Shown: positions 20,618 through 29,852, counted from the first letter of the stretch. The stretch is DNA of 64,000 nt from Thauera propionica (GCF_002245655.1 NZ_NOIH01000008.1:124001-188000); one strand, 5' to 3'. Program-made: numbers and translations. The notes: generated by a model not told the origin, from the letters alone.

Positions 20618-20678
20618 TCAATCGCGCTGAGCCACACCCACGCTCCATCCGAATTCCCCTTCTGCAGCTGGAGTCTCC

Positions 20679-21893
20679 ATGTCTTCGCAAACCAAGGTGC
20701 GCCTGGCGCCGCCCGCCCTGTGGGCGGTGATCCTTCCAGCCATCGTCTGGCTGCTTGCGGCCTGTTCCAGTGTCCCTCCCGCGGCCGGGCTGCGTGGCAG
20801 CGGCGACCTGGGTGTGGTCATCGAGCGCGCTGACGGCCGTGTGAAAGTCATCGAAACCACCGGACGTTCGGTGCTCGCCACCGTCGATGGCCTGGGCGAC
20901 CTGTCGCACGCCTCGGTGGTGTTCTCGCGCGATGCGCGCTACGCCTTCGTGTTCGGCCGCGACGGCGGGTTGACCAAGGTCGATCTGCTCGAAGCGAGGA
21001 TCGTCGGCCGCGTGCTGCAGGCGGGCAATTCCATTGGCGGCTCGATCTCGCACGACGGCCGCATCGTGGTCGCGCAGAACTACGCGCCGGGCGGCGTGAA
21101 GGCGTTCGATGCCAATACGCTGGAGCTGCTCGCCGAGGTGCCGGCGATCACCGAGGACGGTCGCCGCTCGAAGGTGGTCGGCCTGGCCGACCTGTCAGGC
21201 AATCGCTTCATCTACGCGCTGTTCGAAGCGGGCGAGATCTGGATCACTGACTTCTCCGACCCGAAGAAGCCGCAGACCCAGCGCTTCGCCGGCGGCAACC
21301 AACCCTACGATGCGCTGGTGACCCCCGATGGCCGCCACTACATCGCCGGCCTGTTCGGCGAGGACGGTCTGGCCATGCTCGACCTGTGGAACCCGGAGCA
21401 GGGCAGCCGCAAGATCCTGTCGGGTTATGGCAAGGGGCAGGAGCCGCTGCCGGTGTACAAGATGCCGCACCTGCGCGGCTGGTCGGTGGCCGGTGGTCGC
21501 GCGTATCTGCCCGCAATCGGGCGCCACGAGGTCCTGGTGGTCGATACCGGCACCTGGCAGGAAGTGGGCCGCATTCCGGTCAAGAGCCAGCCGGTGTTCG
21601 CCATGGCGCGGCCCGACGGGCGGGAGATCTGGGTGAACTTCGCCTTCCCGGACAATGGCTGGGTGCAGGTCATCGACACCGTCAGCGGCAAGGTCACGCA
21701 CACGCTGCAGCCGGGACGCGGCATCCTGCACATGGAGTTCCTGTCCAAGGGCCACGAGGTCTGGATGTCGGCGCGTGACGACAACAAGGTCGTCATCTTC
21801 GACACCGCATCCAAGCAGCAGGTCGGCGGCTTCGAGTCGGCCAGCCCGAGCGGCATCTTCTTCACCACGCGCGCCGCGCGCACGGGGTTCTGA
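20679..21893 (+). CDS. nirF: NirF, heme d1 biosynthesis lipoprotein
   Basis: NirF is a periplasmic beta-propeller protein needed for a late step of heme d1 synthesis. The 404-aa precursor has a lipobox LLAACSS with Cys29, so it is probably lipid-anchored, unlike cytochrome cd1. It lacks any CxxCH heme site but has the d1-propeller repeats such as SGNRFIYALFEAGEIWI and GRDGGLTKVDLLEARIVGR. The stop overlaps the next gene's start by one base. Confidence 0.95.
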   Translation: MSSQTKVRLAPPALWAVILPAIVWLLAACSSVPPAAGLRGSGDLGVVIERADGRVKVIETTGRSVLATVDGLGDLSHASVVFSRDARYAFVFGRDGGLTKVDLLEARIVGRVLQAGNSIGGSISHDGRIVVAQNYAPGGVKAFDANTLELLAEVPAITEDGRRSKVVGLADLSGNRFIYALFEAGEIWITDFSDPKKPQTQRFAGGNQPYDALVTPDGRHYIAGLFGEDGLAMLDLWNPEQGSRKILSGYGKGQEPLPVYKMPHLRGWSVAGGRAYLPAIGRHEVLVVDTGTWQEVGRIPVKSQPVFAMARPDGREIWVNFAFPDNGWVQVIDTVSGKVTHTLQPGRGILHMEFLSKGHEVWMSARDDNKVVIFDTASKQQVGGFESASPSGIFFTTRAARTGF

Positions 21894-22942
21894 TGCCGCG
21901 CACCGTCACGCTGCCGAGTGCGGTCGATGCGACCGACTTCCGCCTGCTCAACGAATGGCAGCGCGGGTTTCCCCTTGATCCGCAGCCATTCGCCCGCGTC
22001 GGCGAGGCCGTCGGGCTGGACGAAGCGCAGGTGATTGCTGCCTACCGCCGCCTGATCGACGGCGGCCTGGTGAGCCGGGTCGGTGCCGTGTTCGCCCCGC
22101 GCCGGCTGGGTGCGAGCGCACTCGCTGCCCTGGCGGCGCCTCCTGAGCGGCTCGAGGAGATCGCGGCCCGCGTCAGCGGAGAACCCGCGATCAACCACAA
22201 TTACCAGCGCGAGCACCGTTACAACCTGTGGTTCGTGGTGACCGCGGCGTCCGAAGGCCATCTGCAGGACGTCGTGGCCGGCATCGAACGTGATACCGGC
22301 TGCGCAGTCATCGTGCTGCCGCTGGAAGAGGAGTTCCACATCGACCTCGGCTTCGACCTCGGCGCGGATCAGGGCGGACAGCGTGCTGCGTGCCACCGCA
22401 GCGCAGAACCGCGTCCCATCGCCACGGCGCAAGGCGCGGCCTGTGCGCTGCCCGGGCTCGAACGCGATCTGATCACCGTGCTGCAGGCGGGTCTGCCGCT
22501 GGTGCCGCGCCCGTATGCGGCGCTGGGCGAGCAGGCGGGCCTCACCGAGGCCATGGCGATCGAACTGATCGAGCGCTGGCAAGCCGAGGGCCTGATCCGG
22601 CGCCTCGGCGTCGTGGTTCGCCACCATGAACTGGGGCTGGAGGCCAACGCGATGTGCGTGTGGGACATTCCGGACAACAAGGTGAGCGAGTTGGGCCGTC
22701 TGCTCGCTCGCGAGCCCGCGGTGACCTTGTGCTACCGCCGGCGCCGCGTGATGCCCGGCTGGCCCTACAACCTGTTCTGCATGATCCATGGGAGCGCGCG
22801 CGACGATGTGCTGGCGGCGCGCGGCGAGATCGCGGCCCGACTGGGGCTCGATGTTGCGCCCCACGACGTGCTGTTCAGCTGCCGGCGCTTCAAGCAGACC
22901 GGCGCGCGCTATCTGTCGGCCAAGGAGGGCGCCCATGTCTGA
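21893..22942 (+). CDS. nirDL: Siroheme decarboxylase NirDL fusion
   Basis: A 349-aa protein made of two Lrp/AsnC-like halves. The first (about 1-160) has INHNYQREHRYNLWFVV, the NirD/NirG type. The second (about 180-349) has CYRRRRVMPGWPYNLF, the NirL/NirH type. Together they decarboxylate siroheme to didecarboxysiroheme on the heme d1 path. In Pseudomonas aeruginosa nirD and nirL are separate genes; here they are one. The start overlaps nirF by one base and the stop overlaps nirG by 8 nt. Confidence 0.93.
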   Translation: MPRTVTLPSAVDATDFRLLNEWQRGFPLDPQPFARVGEAVGLDEAQVIAAYRRLIDGGLVSRVGAVFAPRRLGASALAALAAPPERLEEIAARVSGEPAINHNYQREHRYNLWFVVTAASEGHLQDVVAGIERDTGCAVIVLPLEEEFHIDLGFDLGADQGGQRAACHRSAEPRPIATAQGAACALPGLERDLITVLQAGLPLVPRPYAALGEQAGLTEAMAIELIERWQAEGLIRRLGVVVRHHELGLEANAMCVWDIPDNKVSELGRLLAREPAVTLCYRRRRVMPGWPYNLFCMIHGSARDDVLAARGEIAARLGLDVAPHDVLFSCRRFKQTGARYLSAKEGAHV

Positions 22943-23450
22943 GACGTCCACGCCGGGCGTGGCGGCACCGGCGGCTAGCCGCCGCGGCCTTGCCGCTACG
23001 CGCGAACCCGATGCAACCGACCGCAAGCTGATCAACGCGCTGCAGGGTGATTTCCCGCTGACCGAAACGCCTTTTGCCGATGTTGCGGCTGCAGTCGGAC
23101 TCGACGAGGCCGAAGTGATCGCGCGGGTGCAGGCCATGCTGCGCGACCGGGTGTTGACGCGCTTCGGCCCGATGTTCCAGATCGAACGCATGGGCGGCGC
23201 CTTCTGCCTTGCGGCGATGGCGGTGCCCGAGGCGGCGTGGGGTGAGGTGGCGGAGGCGGTGAACGGCTTTCCCGAGGTGGCGCACAACTACCGCCGGGAA
23301 CACAGCCTCAACATGTGGTTCGTGCTTGCGACCGAACGTCCGGAAGGCATCGCCGATGTGGCAGGCCGCATCGAGGCGGCCACCGGGCTGCCGGTACATC
23401 TGTTCCCGAAGGAAAAGGAATACTTCGTCGAGATGAAGCTGGAGGCATGA
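22935..23450 (+). CDS. nirG: Siroheme decarboxylase subunit NirG
   Basis: A 171-aa Lrp/AsnC-like protein. After about 25 variable residues, DRKLINALQGDFPLTETPFADVAAAVGLDEAEVI forms the helix-turn-helix and VAHNYRREHSLNMWFVLAT the siroheme-binding site with its His. It is related in sequence to the first half of NirDL. The ATG overlaps the nirDL end by 8 nt. It is expected to act with NirH as a decarboxylase complex; DNA binding is not its main job in this family. Confidence 0.92.
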   Translation: MSETSTPGVAAPAASRRGLAATREPDATDRKLINALQGDFPLTETPFADVAAAVGLDEAEVIARVQAMLRDRVLTRFGPMFQIERMGGAFCLAAMAVPEAAWGEVAEAVNGFPEVAHNYRREHSLNMWFVLATERPEGIADVAGRIEAATGLPVHLFPKEKEYFVEMKLEA

Positions 23451-23965
23451 TGGCAAGCCCTGCACCTGACCATAGCGGTCTCGATGAACTCGACCGGCGT
23501 ATCGTGCTGGCCACGCAGGATGGCCTGCCGGTGGTGTCGCGACCGTATGCCGCCGTTGCCGCGCAGGTCGGCTGCACCGAGGAAGCGGTGCGCGAGCGGC
23601 TGACGCAGATGCTGGAGAGCGGGCGCATCCGTCGTATCGGCGCCGTGCCCAATCATTATGCGATTGGCTACACGGCCAACGGCATGAGCGTGTGGAATAT
23701 CGACGATGCCGTGATCGATCCCGTCGGCGAGCGCGTGGGCGCACTCGACTTCGTCACCCACTGCTACCGGCGCCCCCGGCATCTGCCGGACTGGCCGTAC
23801 AACCTGTTTGCGATGGTGCATGCGGCGTCGCGGGAGGCCGCGCTGGCGCGGGTGGACGAGATTGCGATGCTGCTCGAACGCGAGTTTCGCGGAGCCTGCA
23901 AGGGGCGGGACGTTCTGTTTTCCGCCGGTATTCTCAAGAAAACGGGACTTCGTATCGCCGGCTGA
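23450..23965 (+). CDS. nirH: Siroheme decarboxylase subunit NirH
   Basis: A 171-aa Lrp/AsnC-like protein related to the second half of NirDL, with HCYRRPRHLPDWPYNLFAMVH as its substrate segment and DELDRRIVLATQDGLPVVSRPYAAVAAQVG as the N-terminal domain. Two ATG codons lie in tandem at 23447 and 23450. The second is preferred because it leaves 4 nt after a GGAGG. It overlaps the nirG stop. It ends this nir transcript: a 700-nt gap precedes nirJ. Confidence 0.9.
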   Translation: MASPAPDHSGLDELDRRIVLATQDGLPVVSRPYAAVAAQVGCTEEAVRERLTQMLESGRIRRIGAVPNHYAIGYTANGMSVWNIDDAVIDPVGERVGALDFVTHCYRRPRHLPDWPYNLFAMVHAASREAALARVDEIAMLLEREFRGACKGRDVLFSAGILKKTGLRIAG

Positions 23966-24061
23966 GCGCGGCGGATCGACGATCAGGCCGGCCTTCGCGG
24001 CCCGCGCGGTTGTGGACTGCAGCCAGATCCGATGCCGCGTCAACCGTTGTGCGTGGACGCC

Positions 24062-24256
24062 TCAGTGCGGCAGGCTGCCGTTCGGACGTTCTTCGACCGC
24101 ACGCCGCTGCGTAGCGGTTTCGTCGTCGAACTCCCTGAGGCCGGGGGTCAGCTCGCAGATCTCCATCAGCAATTCCCAAGTCTCGTCGGAGAGCTCCGGA
24201 ATGGAGATGAAGCGGTCGTTGTGCGATTTGGGGGTAGTCATGGCGTTGGCTCGCAT
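24062..24256 (-). CDS. Small hypothetical protein (64 aa)
   Basis: An open frame of 64 codons on the minus strand between nirH and nirJ, acidic in its middle (SIPELSDETWELLMEICELTPGLREFDDE). A start at 24241 (MTTPKSHND) is also possible. It shadows no gene on the other strand. GTGAGG lies 10 nt before the ATG. It faces away from nirJ and has no recognised homologue. It may be a real small protein of the nitrite locus, but it could be chance. Confidence 0.4.
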   Translation of the reverse strand: MRANAMTTPKSHNDRFISIPELSDETWELLMEICELTPGLREFDDETATQRRAVEERPNGSLPH

Positions 24257-24601
24257 TGATAAGGCAACCTCACCGAATTAAACCGTAGAAAAACACAAAA
24301 ATGTAAAAAACGATAATCCGTGTGTGTCATTTGCACGCTTTCGGTGCATTCGCTGGCCACGGGATGCAGTATGGGGTTACGTCGTGAGGTATTCGACAGA
24401 CGCTGGCGCCCTGAAATCCCGCTTGGCCAGGTGCGTCCCGCGTGCTCGGAGACAGGTTGCGCAATTCGGGCGAAGCATAGACCAGGTACTTCTTCGCGCG
24501 CCGTGAAGCGGGTCACGAGCTGCCGGCGTCCGCAGCAGCCGGCGGAACGGGCGCTGCTGGCCAGCGGCAAGCGCCGCATCCGCTGTGTTTCGCCCGGCCC
24601 C
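24257..24601. other. Non-coding stretch upstream of nirJ
   Basis: No convincing gene is seen here. The first part (24270-24320) is unusually A/T-rich for this genome, with A runs. On the minus strand it holds TTTACA (24307-24302) and TTTAAT (24282-24277) separated by 19 nt, a weak promoter for the small minus-strand gene. The rest is GC-rich without long open frames or repeats. Confidence 0.4.
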
Positions 24602-24643
24602 TTGACCCGTGTCATTTTTCCCGCACTCCGGCTCGGCTCTAAT
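24602..24643 (+). promoter_or_regulatory. FNR/Dnr-type class II promoter of nirJ
   Basis: The box TTGAC-CCGT-GTCAT at 24602-24615 is followed after exactly 22 nt by the -10 hexamer TCTAAT at 24638-24643, the spacing of class II FNR/Dnr promoters. Transcription would start near 24650, giving a short leader that keeps the AGGAG ribosome site at 24656-24660. Confidence 0.7.
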
Positions 24644-24666
24644 GAGCTGCACTCAGGAGAGCCCTC

Positions 24667-25878
24667 ATGTTTCGCATCGCCCACTTCATCCGCGAACTCG
24701 ACCAGCCCACGCCCGCCGGACCGCGCCGCAACCCACCGGGGCCGGTCGTCATCTGGAACCTGATCCGGCGCTGCAACCTGACCTGCGAGCACTGCTACTC
24801 GATCTCGGCGGACAAGGATTTCCCCGGCGAGCTGAATACCGCCGAGGTCTTCAAGGTCATGGACGACCTGAAGGCCGCCCGGGTTCCGGTACTGATCCTG
24901 TCCGGCGGCGAGCCGCTGCTGCGCCCCGACATCTTCGACATCGCCCGCCGCGCCAAAGCGATGGGTTTCTACGTGGCGCTGTCGTCCAACGGCACACTGA
25001 TCGACGAATCCAACATCGACGCCATCGACGAGATCGGCTTCGATTACGTCGGCGTCAGCCTCGACGGCATCGGCGCCACGCATGACCACTTCCGCCGCAA
25101 GCAGGGCGCCTTCGAGGCCTCGATGCACGGTATCCGCCTGTGTCTGGCGCGCGACATCAAGGTGGGCGTGCGCTACACGATGACCGAAGGCAACGCCCAC
25201 GACCTGCCGGCGTTGCTGAAGCTGGTGGAAGACGAGGGCATCGACAAGTTCTACTTCTCGCACCTGAACTATGCCGGGCGCGGGAACAAGAACCGCGCCG
25301 GCGACGCCCGCCACCGCACCACGCGCGAGGCGATGGAGCTGCTGTTCGAGACCTGCCTCGATCTGCACCGCCGCGGCATCGAAAAGGACTTCGTCACCGG
25401 CAACAACGATGCGGACGGCCCCTTCCTGTTGCAGTGGGTGCAGCGCCGCTTTCCCGAGCGTGCCGCGCATATCGAGGCCAAGCTACGGCAGTGGGGCGGC
25501 AACGCCAGCGGCGTCAATGTGGCCAACATCGACAACCTGGGCATCGTGCATCCGGACACCATGTGGTGGCACGTGCCGCTGGGCGACGTGCGCAAGCGCG
25601 CCTTCGGCGACATCTGGAACGATCTTTCCAACCCGCTGCTGGCCGGGCTCAAGCAGCACCCGCGCACGCTCGAGGGGCGTTGCGGCGCCTGCAAGTACCT
25701 GGACATCTGCAACGGCAGTTCGCGCGTGCGCGCCTCGCAGGTCACCGGCAATCATTGGGCGGAAGACCCGGGCTGCTATCTGGACGATGAGGAGATCGGC
25801 GTCACCGCCGCCAGCTACGAAGGTGGCGAGCGTGTCGTGACGACCCCGTGGGTCCGCATTGCAAAGGTGTCGGCATGA
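24667..25878 (+). CDS. nirJ: Heme d1 biosynthesis radical SAM protein NirJ
   Basis: NirJ removes propionate side chains from didecarboxysiroheme and replaces them with oxo groups on the route to heme d1. The 403-aa protein has the radical SAM site CNLTCEHC (Cys36, Cys40, Cys43), the GGEP-like SGGEPLLRPD, and a C-terminal cysteine-rich part (CGACKYLDICNG, then DPGCYLDD) for an auxiliary iron-sulfur cluster, as in SPASM/twitch enzymes. A Dnr-type promoter lies 52 nt upstream. Its stop overlaps nirN. Confidence 0.96.
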   Translation: MFRIAHFIRELDQPTPAGPRRNPPGPVVIWNLIRRCNLTCEHCYSISADKDFPGELNTAEVFKVMDDLKAARVPVLILSGGEPLLRPDIFDIARRAKAMGFYVALSSNGTLIDESNIDAIDEIGFDYVGVSLDGIGATHDHFRRKQGAFEASMHGIRLCLARDIKVGVRYTMTEGNAHDLPALLKLVEDEGIDKFYFSHLNYAGRGNKNRAGDARHRTTREAMELLFETCLDLHRRGIEKDFVTGNNDADGPFLLQWVQRRFPERAAHIEAKLRQWGGNASGVNVANIDNLGIVHPDTMWWHVPLGDVRKRAFGDIWNDLSNPLLAGLKQHPRTLEGRCGACKYLDICNGSSRVRASQVTGNHWAEDPGCYLDDEEIGVTAASYEGGERVVTTPWVRIAKVSA

Positions 25879-27470
25879 TGATCCGTCACTCCATCCTGTT
25901 CGCCGGTTTGGCGCTGGCCGCGGTGGGCGCTGCGACAGCCACCCAGGCCCATGCGGCCGACGACGGCGTGGCGAAGGTTGCCGCGAACTACGCCCAGCAC
26001 TGCGCTAGCTGCCATGCGGCCGACCGGCTCGGTGGGATGGGCCCGGCGCTGCTGCCGGACAACCTGGCGCGCCTGCGCAAGCCCGAGGCGCTGAAGGTGG
26101 TGGCCGAAGGCCGCACCGCCACGCAGATGGCCGGCTTCGCCGCGCAGCTCTCGAAGGACGAGATCGCCGCGCTGGTCGACTGGATCTACAGCCCGGTCGA
26201 ACCGCCGCCGCGCTGGACCGACGAGGACATCCGCGCCTCGCGCATCCAGCATGTCGATCCGGCGACGCTGTCCGATACGCCGGTGTTCGATGCCGATCCG
26301 ATGAATCTCTTCCTCGTCGTCGAAGGCGGAGATCACCACGTCAGCGTGCTCGACGGCGACAAGCTCGAGCCCATCCACCGCTTCCAGTCGCGCTTCGCGC
26401 TGCACGGCGGGCCCAAGTTCGCCGCCAACGGGCGCTACGTGTTCTTCGGCTCGCGCGATGGCTGGATCACCAAGTTCGACCTGTGGAACCTGAAGGTGGT
26501 GGCCGAGGTGAGGGCGGGCATCAACACCCGCAACGTCGCTGCGTCGCCCGATGGCAAGCACGTCGCAGTGGCCAACTACCTGCCCAACAGCCTGGTGCTG
26601 CTCGACGGTGACCTCAATCTGGTCAAGACCCTCGCCGCTACCGACCGCGACGGCAAGCATAGCTCGCGTGTATCGGCGGTGTACGACGCCACGCCACGCC
26701 AGTCCTTCATCGCCGCGCTGAAGGACGTACCCGAGGTGTGGGAGATCAGTTACACCAAGGCGGTCGAGGACATTCCCACCGGCTTCATCCATGACTACGC
26801 GCAGAAGGAAGGCAGCTTCATCCCCGGCTACCTCAACCCGCGCCGCACCATCCTCGACGAAGTGCTCGACGACTTCTTCTTCACCCAGGACTACGCCGAA
26901 CTGATGGGTGCCTCGCGCGAAGGCGTGGGGCAGGTGGTGAATCTCGACATCCGGCGCAAGATCGCCAACCTGCCGCTGGACGGCATGCCGCATCTGGGGT
27001 CGGGTATCACCTGGGAGTGGATAGACACCAGCGGCAAGGCGCGCACCGTGATGGCCAGCACCAACCTCAAGGCGGGCGAGGTCACGGTCATCGACATGAA
27101 GACCTGGGAGGTCATCAAGCGCATCGCCACGCGTGGCCCCGGCTTCTTCCTGCGCAGCCACGCCAACAGCCGCTACGCCTTCGTCGACTCGATGATGAGC
27201 CCGCAGGCCAAGCACATCCTGCAGGTCATCGACAAGCAGACCCTCGAGGTCGTGCGCGAAATCACCGGCGAACCGGGTAAGACGCTGGCGCACATCGAGT
27301 TCACCCGCGACGGTCGTTATGCGCTGGCCAGCCTGTGGGAAGACGACGGCGCCGTCATCGTCTATGACGCCCGGACCCTGGAAGAAGTGAAACGCCTGCC
27401 GATGAGAAAGCCGGTGGGCAAGTACAACGTGTGGAACAAGATCACACGCGAAGAAGGCACCAGTCACTGA
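25875..27470 (+). CDS. nirN: Cytochrome cd1-like heme d1 dehydrogenase NirN
   Basis: NirN oxidises dihydro-heme d1 to heme d1 and hands it to NirS in the periplasm. The 531-aa precursor has a signal peptide ending at AHA (about residue 27), one heme c site CASCH at 43-47, and a d1-type propeller (for example LGSGITWEWIDTSGKARTVMASTNLKAGEVTV). The close relation to NirS but shorter c domain supports NirN. The ATG at 25875 overlaps the nirJ stop by 4 nt; a second in-frame ATG is at 25878. Confidence 0.93.
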   Translation: MMIRHSILFAGLALAAVGAATATQAHAADDGVAKVAANYAQHCASCHAADRLGGMGPALLPDNLARLRKPEALKVVAEGRTATQMAGFAAQLSKDEIAALVDWIYSPVEPPPRWTDEDIRASRIQHVDPATLSDTPVFDADPMNLFLVVEGGDHHVSVLDGDKLEPIHRFQSRFALHGGPKFAANGRYVFFGSRDGWITKFDLWNLKVVAEVRAGINTRNVAASPDGKHVAVANYLPNSLVLLDGDLNLVKTLAATDRDGKHSSRVSAVYDATPRQSFIAALKDVPEVWEISYTKAVEDIPTGFIHDYAQKEGSFIPGYLNPRRTILDEVLDDFFFTQDYAELMGASREGVGQVVNLDIRRKIANLPLDGMPHLGSGITWEWIDTSGKARTVMASTNLKAGEVTVIDMKTWEVIKRIATRGPGFFLRSHANSRYAFVDSMMSPQAKHILQVIDKQTLEVVREITGEPGKTLAHIEFTRDGRYALASLWEDDGAVIVYDARTLEEVKRLPMRKPVGKYNVWNKITREEGTSH

Positions 27471-27517
27471 GTCCAGTGGCCGAGTGTCCCGGCAATACCC
27501 CATAGAGAAAAAGCAAC

Positions 27518-28705
27518 ATGGCCCTGATTCCCCTCGAAGAACCGACTACCAAACGCATTCCGCCCGACACATTTTCGCTCTGGGCACTGGCCTTCCGGCC
27601 CTTCTACCTGCTGGCTGCAGCGCTGGCCGTCATCGCCATACCAGTGTGGGCGGTGGCTTTTTCCGGCGGCCTGCAACTACCCATCCCGGGCATGTGGTGG
27701 CACGCGCACGAGATGATCTTCGGCTTTGCGGCCGCGGTCATCATCGGCTTCCTGTTCACCGCGGGGCGCAACTGGACCGGGCTGGATACGCCCTCGGGCG
27801 CGCCGCTGGCGCTGCTCGCCGGGCTTTGGCTGGCCGGGCGGCTGGCGATGGCCTTCGGCAGCGGCGCATGGGTGGCGGTGATCGACATCGCCTTCCTGCC
27901 GGTCGCGGCGGTGCTGCTGCTGCGCGTGCTGGTCAAGGCCAAGAGCAAGCGCAACTACTTCGTCGGCGTGCTGCCCGGCCTGCTGGCGCTGGCCAACCTG
28001 GTGTTCCACCTCGCGGTGCTGCAGGTCATCGACGCCGATCCGCTGATGGCGATGCATCTGGCACTGGGGCTGATTGTGGTGCTGGAGACCATCATCGGCG
28101 GTCGCGTGATCCCGATGTTCACCTTCAACGGGATCCGCGGCATCAAGCAGTGGCGGGACAAGCGCGTGGATTGGGCGGCGGCCATCGCCACCGGCGTCGC
28201 ACTGCTGCTGTGGGCGACCGGCGCGGGGACCTGGGCGGCACCGGTGTCGATCATCGCCGCGCTTCTGCAGGCGGTGCGGGTGGGCGGCTGGAACCCGTGG
28301 GCGACGCGCAAGGTGTCGCTGCTGTGGATCCTGCACCTGTCCTACATGTGGATCCCGATCGGCCTCGCGCTGATCGGCCTCGCCCAGCTCGGCGTGCTGC
28401 CGCGCACGGCCGGCATCCACGCGCTGGCCATCGGCGCCACGGGCGGGCTCATCATCGGCATGATCACCCGCACCGCGCTCGGCCACACCGGCCGCATGCT
28501 GGTGGCCGGGCCGATGGAGACCGCGGCCTATGTGCTGGTGCAACTGGCGGTGCTGATCCGGGTGCTGACCGTCGTGGCGATTCCGGCCGCGGCGGTCGGC
28601 GGCATTCACGCCGCCGCAACGGTGTGGTCGCTGGGCTTCCTGCTCTACCTGTGGCGCTACACGCCCTTCCTGCTGCGGGCGCGGGTCGACGGCAAGGAAG
28701 GCTGA
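27518..28705 (+). CDS. nnrS: NnrS family membrane protein
   Basis: A 395-aa integral membrane protein with about twelve hydrophobic segments. NnrS proteins bind heme and copper and are linked to nitric oxide stress or denitrification, though the reaction is unknown. Family marks are FRPFYLLAAALAV and WWHAHEMIFGFAAAVIIGFLFTAGRNWTG, then GGRVIPMFTFNGIRG and TRTALGHTGR. It follows nirN by 47 nt and probably shares its transcript. Confidence 0.94.
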   Translation: MALIPLEEPTTKRIPPDTFSLWALAFRPFYLLAAALAVIAIPVWAVAFSGGLQLPIPGMWWHAHEMIFGFAAAVIIGFLFTAGRNWTGLDTPSGAPLALLAGLWLAGRLAMAFGSGAWVAVIDIAFLPVAAVLLLRVLVKAKSKRNYFVGVLPGLLALANLVFHLAVLQVIDADPLMAMHLALGLIVVLETIIGGRVIPMFTFNGIRGIKQWRDKRVDWAAAIATGVALLLWATGAGTWAAPVSIIAALLQAVRVGGWNPWATRKVSLLWILHLSYMWIPIGLALIGLAQLGVLPRTAGIHALAIGATGGLIIGMITRTALGHTGRMLVAGPMETAAYVLVQLAVLIRVLTVVAIPAAAVGGIHAAATVWSLGFLLYLWRYTPFLLRARVDGKEG

Positions 28706-28749
28706 GGAGGGATTCGCCGGGGCTGCTGTGGCGCCCCGGATGGCCTAAA

Positions 28750-28781
28750 GGCGGGCTGGCGCGGCGAGCGTTCAGCCCGCC
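28750..28781 (+). terminator. Hairpin after nnrS
   Basis: GGCGGGCTG at 28750-28758 pairs with CAGCCCGCC at 28773-28781, a 9-bp stem with a 14-nt loop, followed by TTCACCTTTTCC. It overlaps the last codons of the convergent EAL gene and is a plausible end for the nirJ-nirN-nnrS transcript. Confidence 0.4.
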
Positions 28782-29614
28782 TTCACCTTTTCCAGCATTG
28801 CCATGTCGGGCTGCGGCAGGCTCTCGAAGCCCGGTCGCGCGTACGCATAGCCCTGGTGCAGCGTGATGCCCAGGTCGGCCAGGCAGCGTGCCTCGTCAGG
28901 CGTCTCGATGCCTTCGGCGATCAGCGTGCAGGGCAGCTCGCCGGCCAGCTGCACCAGGTTGCGTACGATCAGCCGGCGGGTGCGGTCCTGGTCGATGCCG
29001 CGTACGAGGTTCATGTCGATCTTCAGCACATCGGGCTGGAAGTGCGTCAGCAGGTTCAGGCCGGCGTAGCCCGCGCCGAAGTCGTCGATCGCGGTGCCGA
29101 AACCGATGGCGCGGTACTCCTCGACGATGCGGCGCAAATGGCCGTCGTTGCGCACTTCCTCGACTTCGGTGATCTCGAACTGCAGCCGCTCCAGCGGGAA
29201 GCCCACGCGGTTGGCGGCCTCGATGGTCGCGCGGATGCAGGCGCGCGGCTCATACACGGCATTGGGCAGGAAGTTGATGCTCAGCCGCGCCGGGATACCC
29301 AGCCCGTGGGCCAGCTCGATGGCGCGGATGCGGCAGTGCTGGTCGAACTGGTAGCGGTTGTCCTCGGTGATGCGCGACAGGATGCTGCCCGCGCCTTCGC
29401 CTTGCGGGCCACGCACCAGCGCTTCCCACGCCCACACCACGTCGCTGCGGACATCGACGATGGGCTGGAAGGCCATGCTGAAGTCGAAATCGAGCGGCGC
29501 GAGGCCGCGACAGCGATTGCAGCCGCCGACCGGCGTCTCGCCGTCGCGGCTGCAGGGAGAGGGTGCGGGGGCTTGCGTGTTCGATATCAAGTCGGCATCC
29601 AGAATTGAGGGCAA
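28772..29614 (-). CDS. EAL domain c-di-GMP phosphodiesterase
   Basis: A 280-aa soluble EAL protein. The N-terminus holds a Cys pair CNRC (32-35), then the EAL domain from about residue 45. Catalytic marks are present: EAL (64-66), SINFLPNAVY, FEITEVEE, DDFGAGYAGLNLL, LKIDMNLVRG and AEGIET, so hydrolysis of c-di-GMP is likely. Only a TTG start fits the full length; the first ATG is at Met47, inside the domain. The Cys pair could bind a metal or sense redox state, which is inference. It lies between the nir genes and a chemoreceptor. Confidence 0.82.
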   Translation of the reverse strand: MPSILDADLISNTQAPAPSPCSRDGETPVGGCNRCRGLAPLDFDFSMAFQPIVDVRSDVVWAWEALVRGPQGEGAGSILSRITEDNRYQFDQHCRIRAIELAHGLGIPARLSINFLPNAVYEPRACIRATIEAANRVGFPLERLQFEITEVEEVRNDGHLRRIVEEYRAIGFGTAIDDFGAGYAGLNLLTHFQPDVLKIDMNLVRGIDQDRTRRLIVRNLVQLAGELPCTLIAEGIETPDEARCLADLGITLHQGYAYARPGFESLPQPDMAMLEKVKAG

Positions 29615-29783
29615 GGCCTGTGTGTTGCCTTGCTTCGTTGCGAGTGTTCCACGTTTCCGTGTTCGCGGGTGCGTTCAGTTGGCGCGAAAGCGTGCAGTTT
29701 TTCGCGAGCGATGGTCTGAATGCGCTTGCGGCTGGCGTCTCGGCTGTCCATCGTGACGCGGCGTGATGGGCTCCCCTCTGCGC

Positions 29784-29810
29784 TCAAGCCTGCGGTTTTG
29801 CGGCCGTTAC
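29784..29810 (+). promoter_or_regulatory. Sigma-28 (FliA)-like promoter of the PAS chemoreceptor
   Basis: TCAA at 29784-29787, 15 nt of spacer and GCCGTTAC at 29803-29810 match the FliA pattern TAAA-N15-GCCGATAA. The gene's ATG is 42 nt downstream. This puts the receptor under the flagellar/chemotaxis sigma factor. Confidence 0.6.
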
Positions 29811-29852
29811 TGTCTGATCGAAACGCCTGACCAGCACCAAGGAAACCCTCTG

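Noticed and set aside
21425-23287. Minus-strand open frame over nirF and nirDL
   Set aside because: It covers overlapping, well-recognised nir genes on the other strand and shows no domain.
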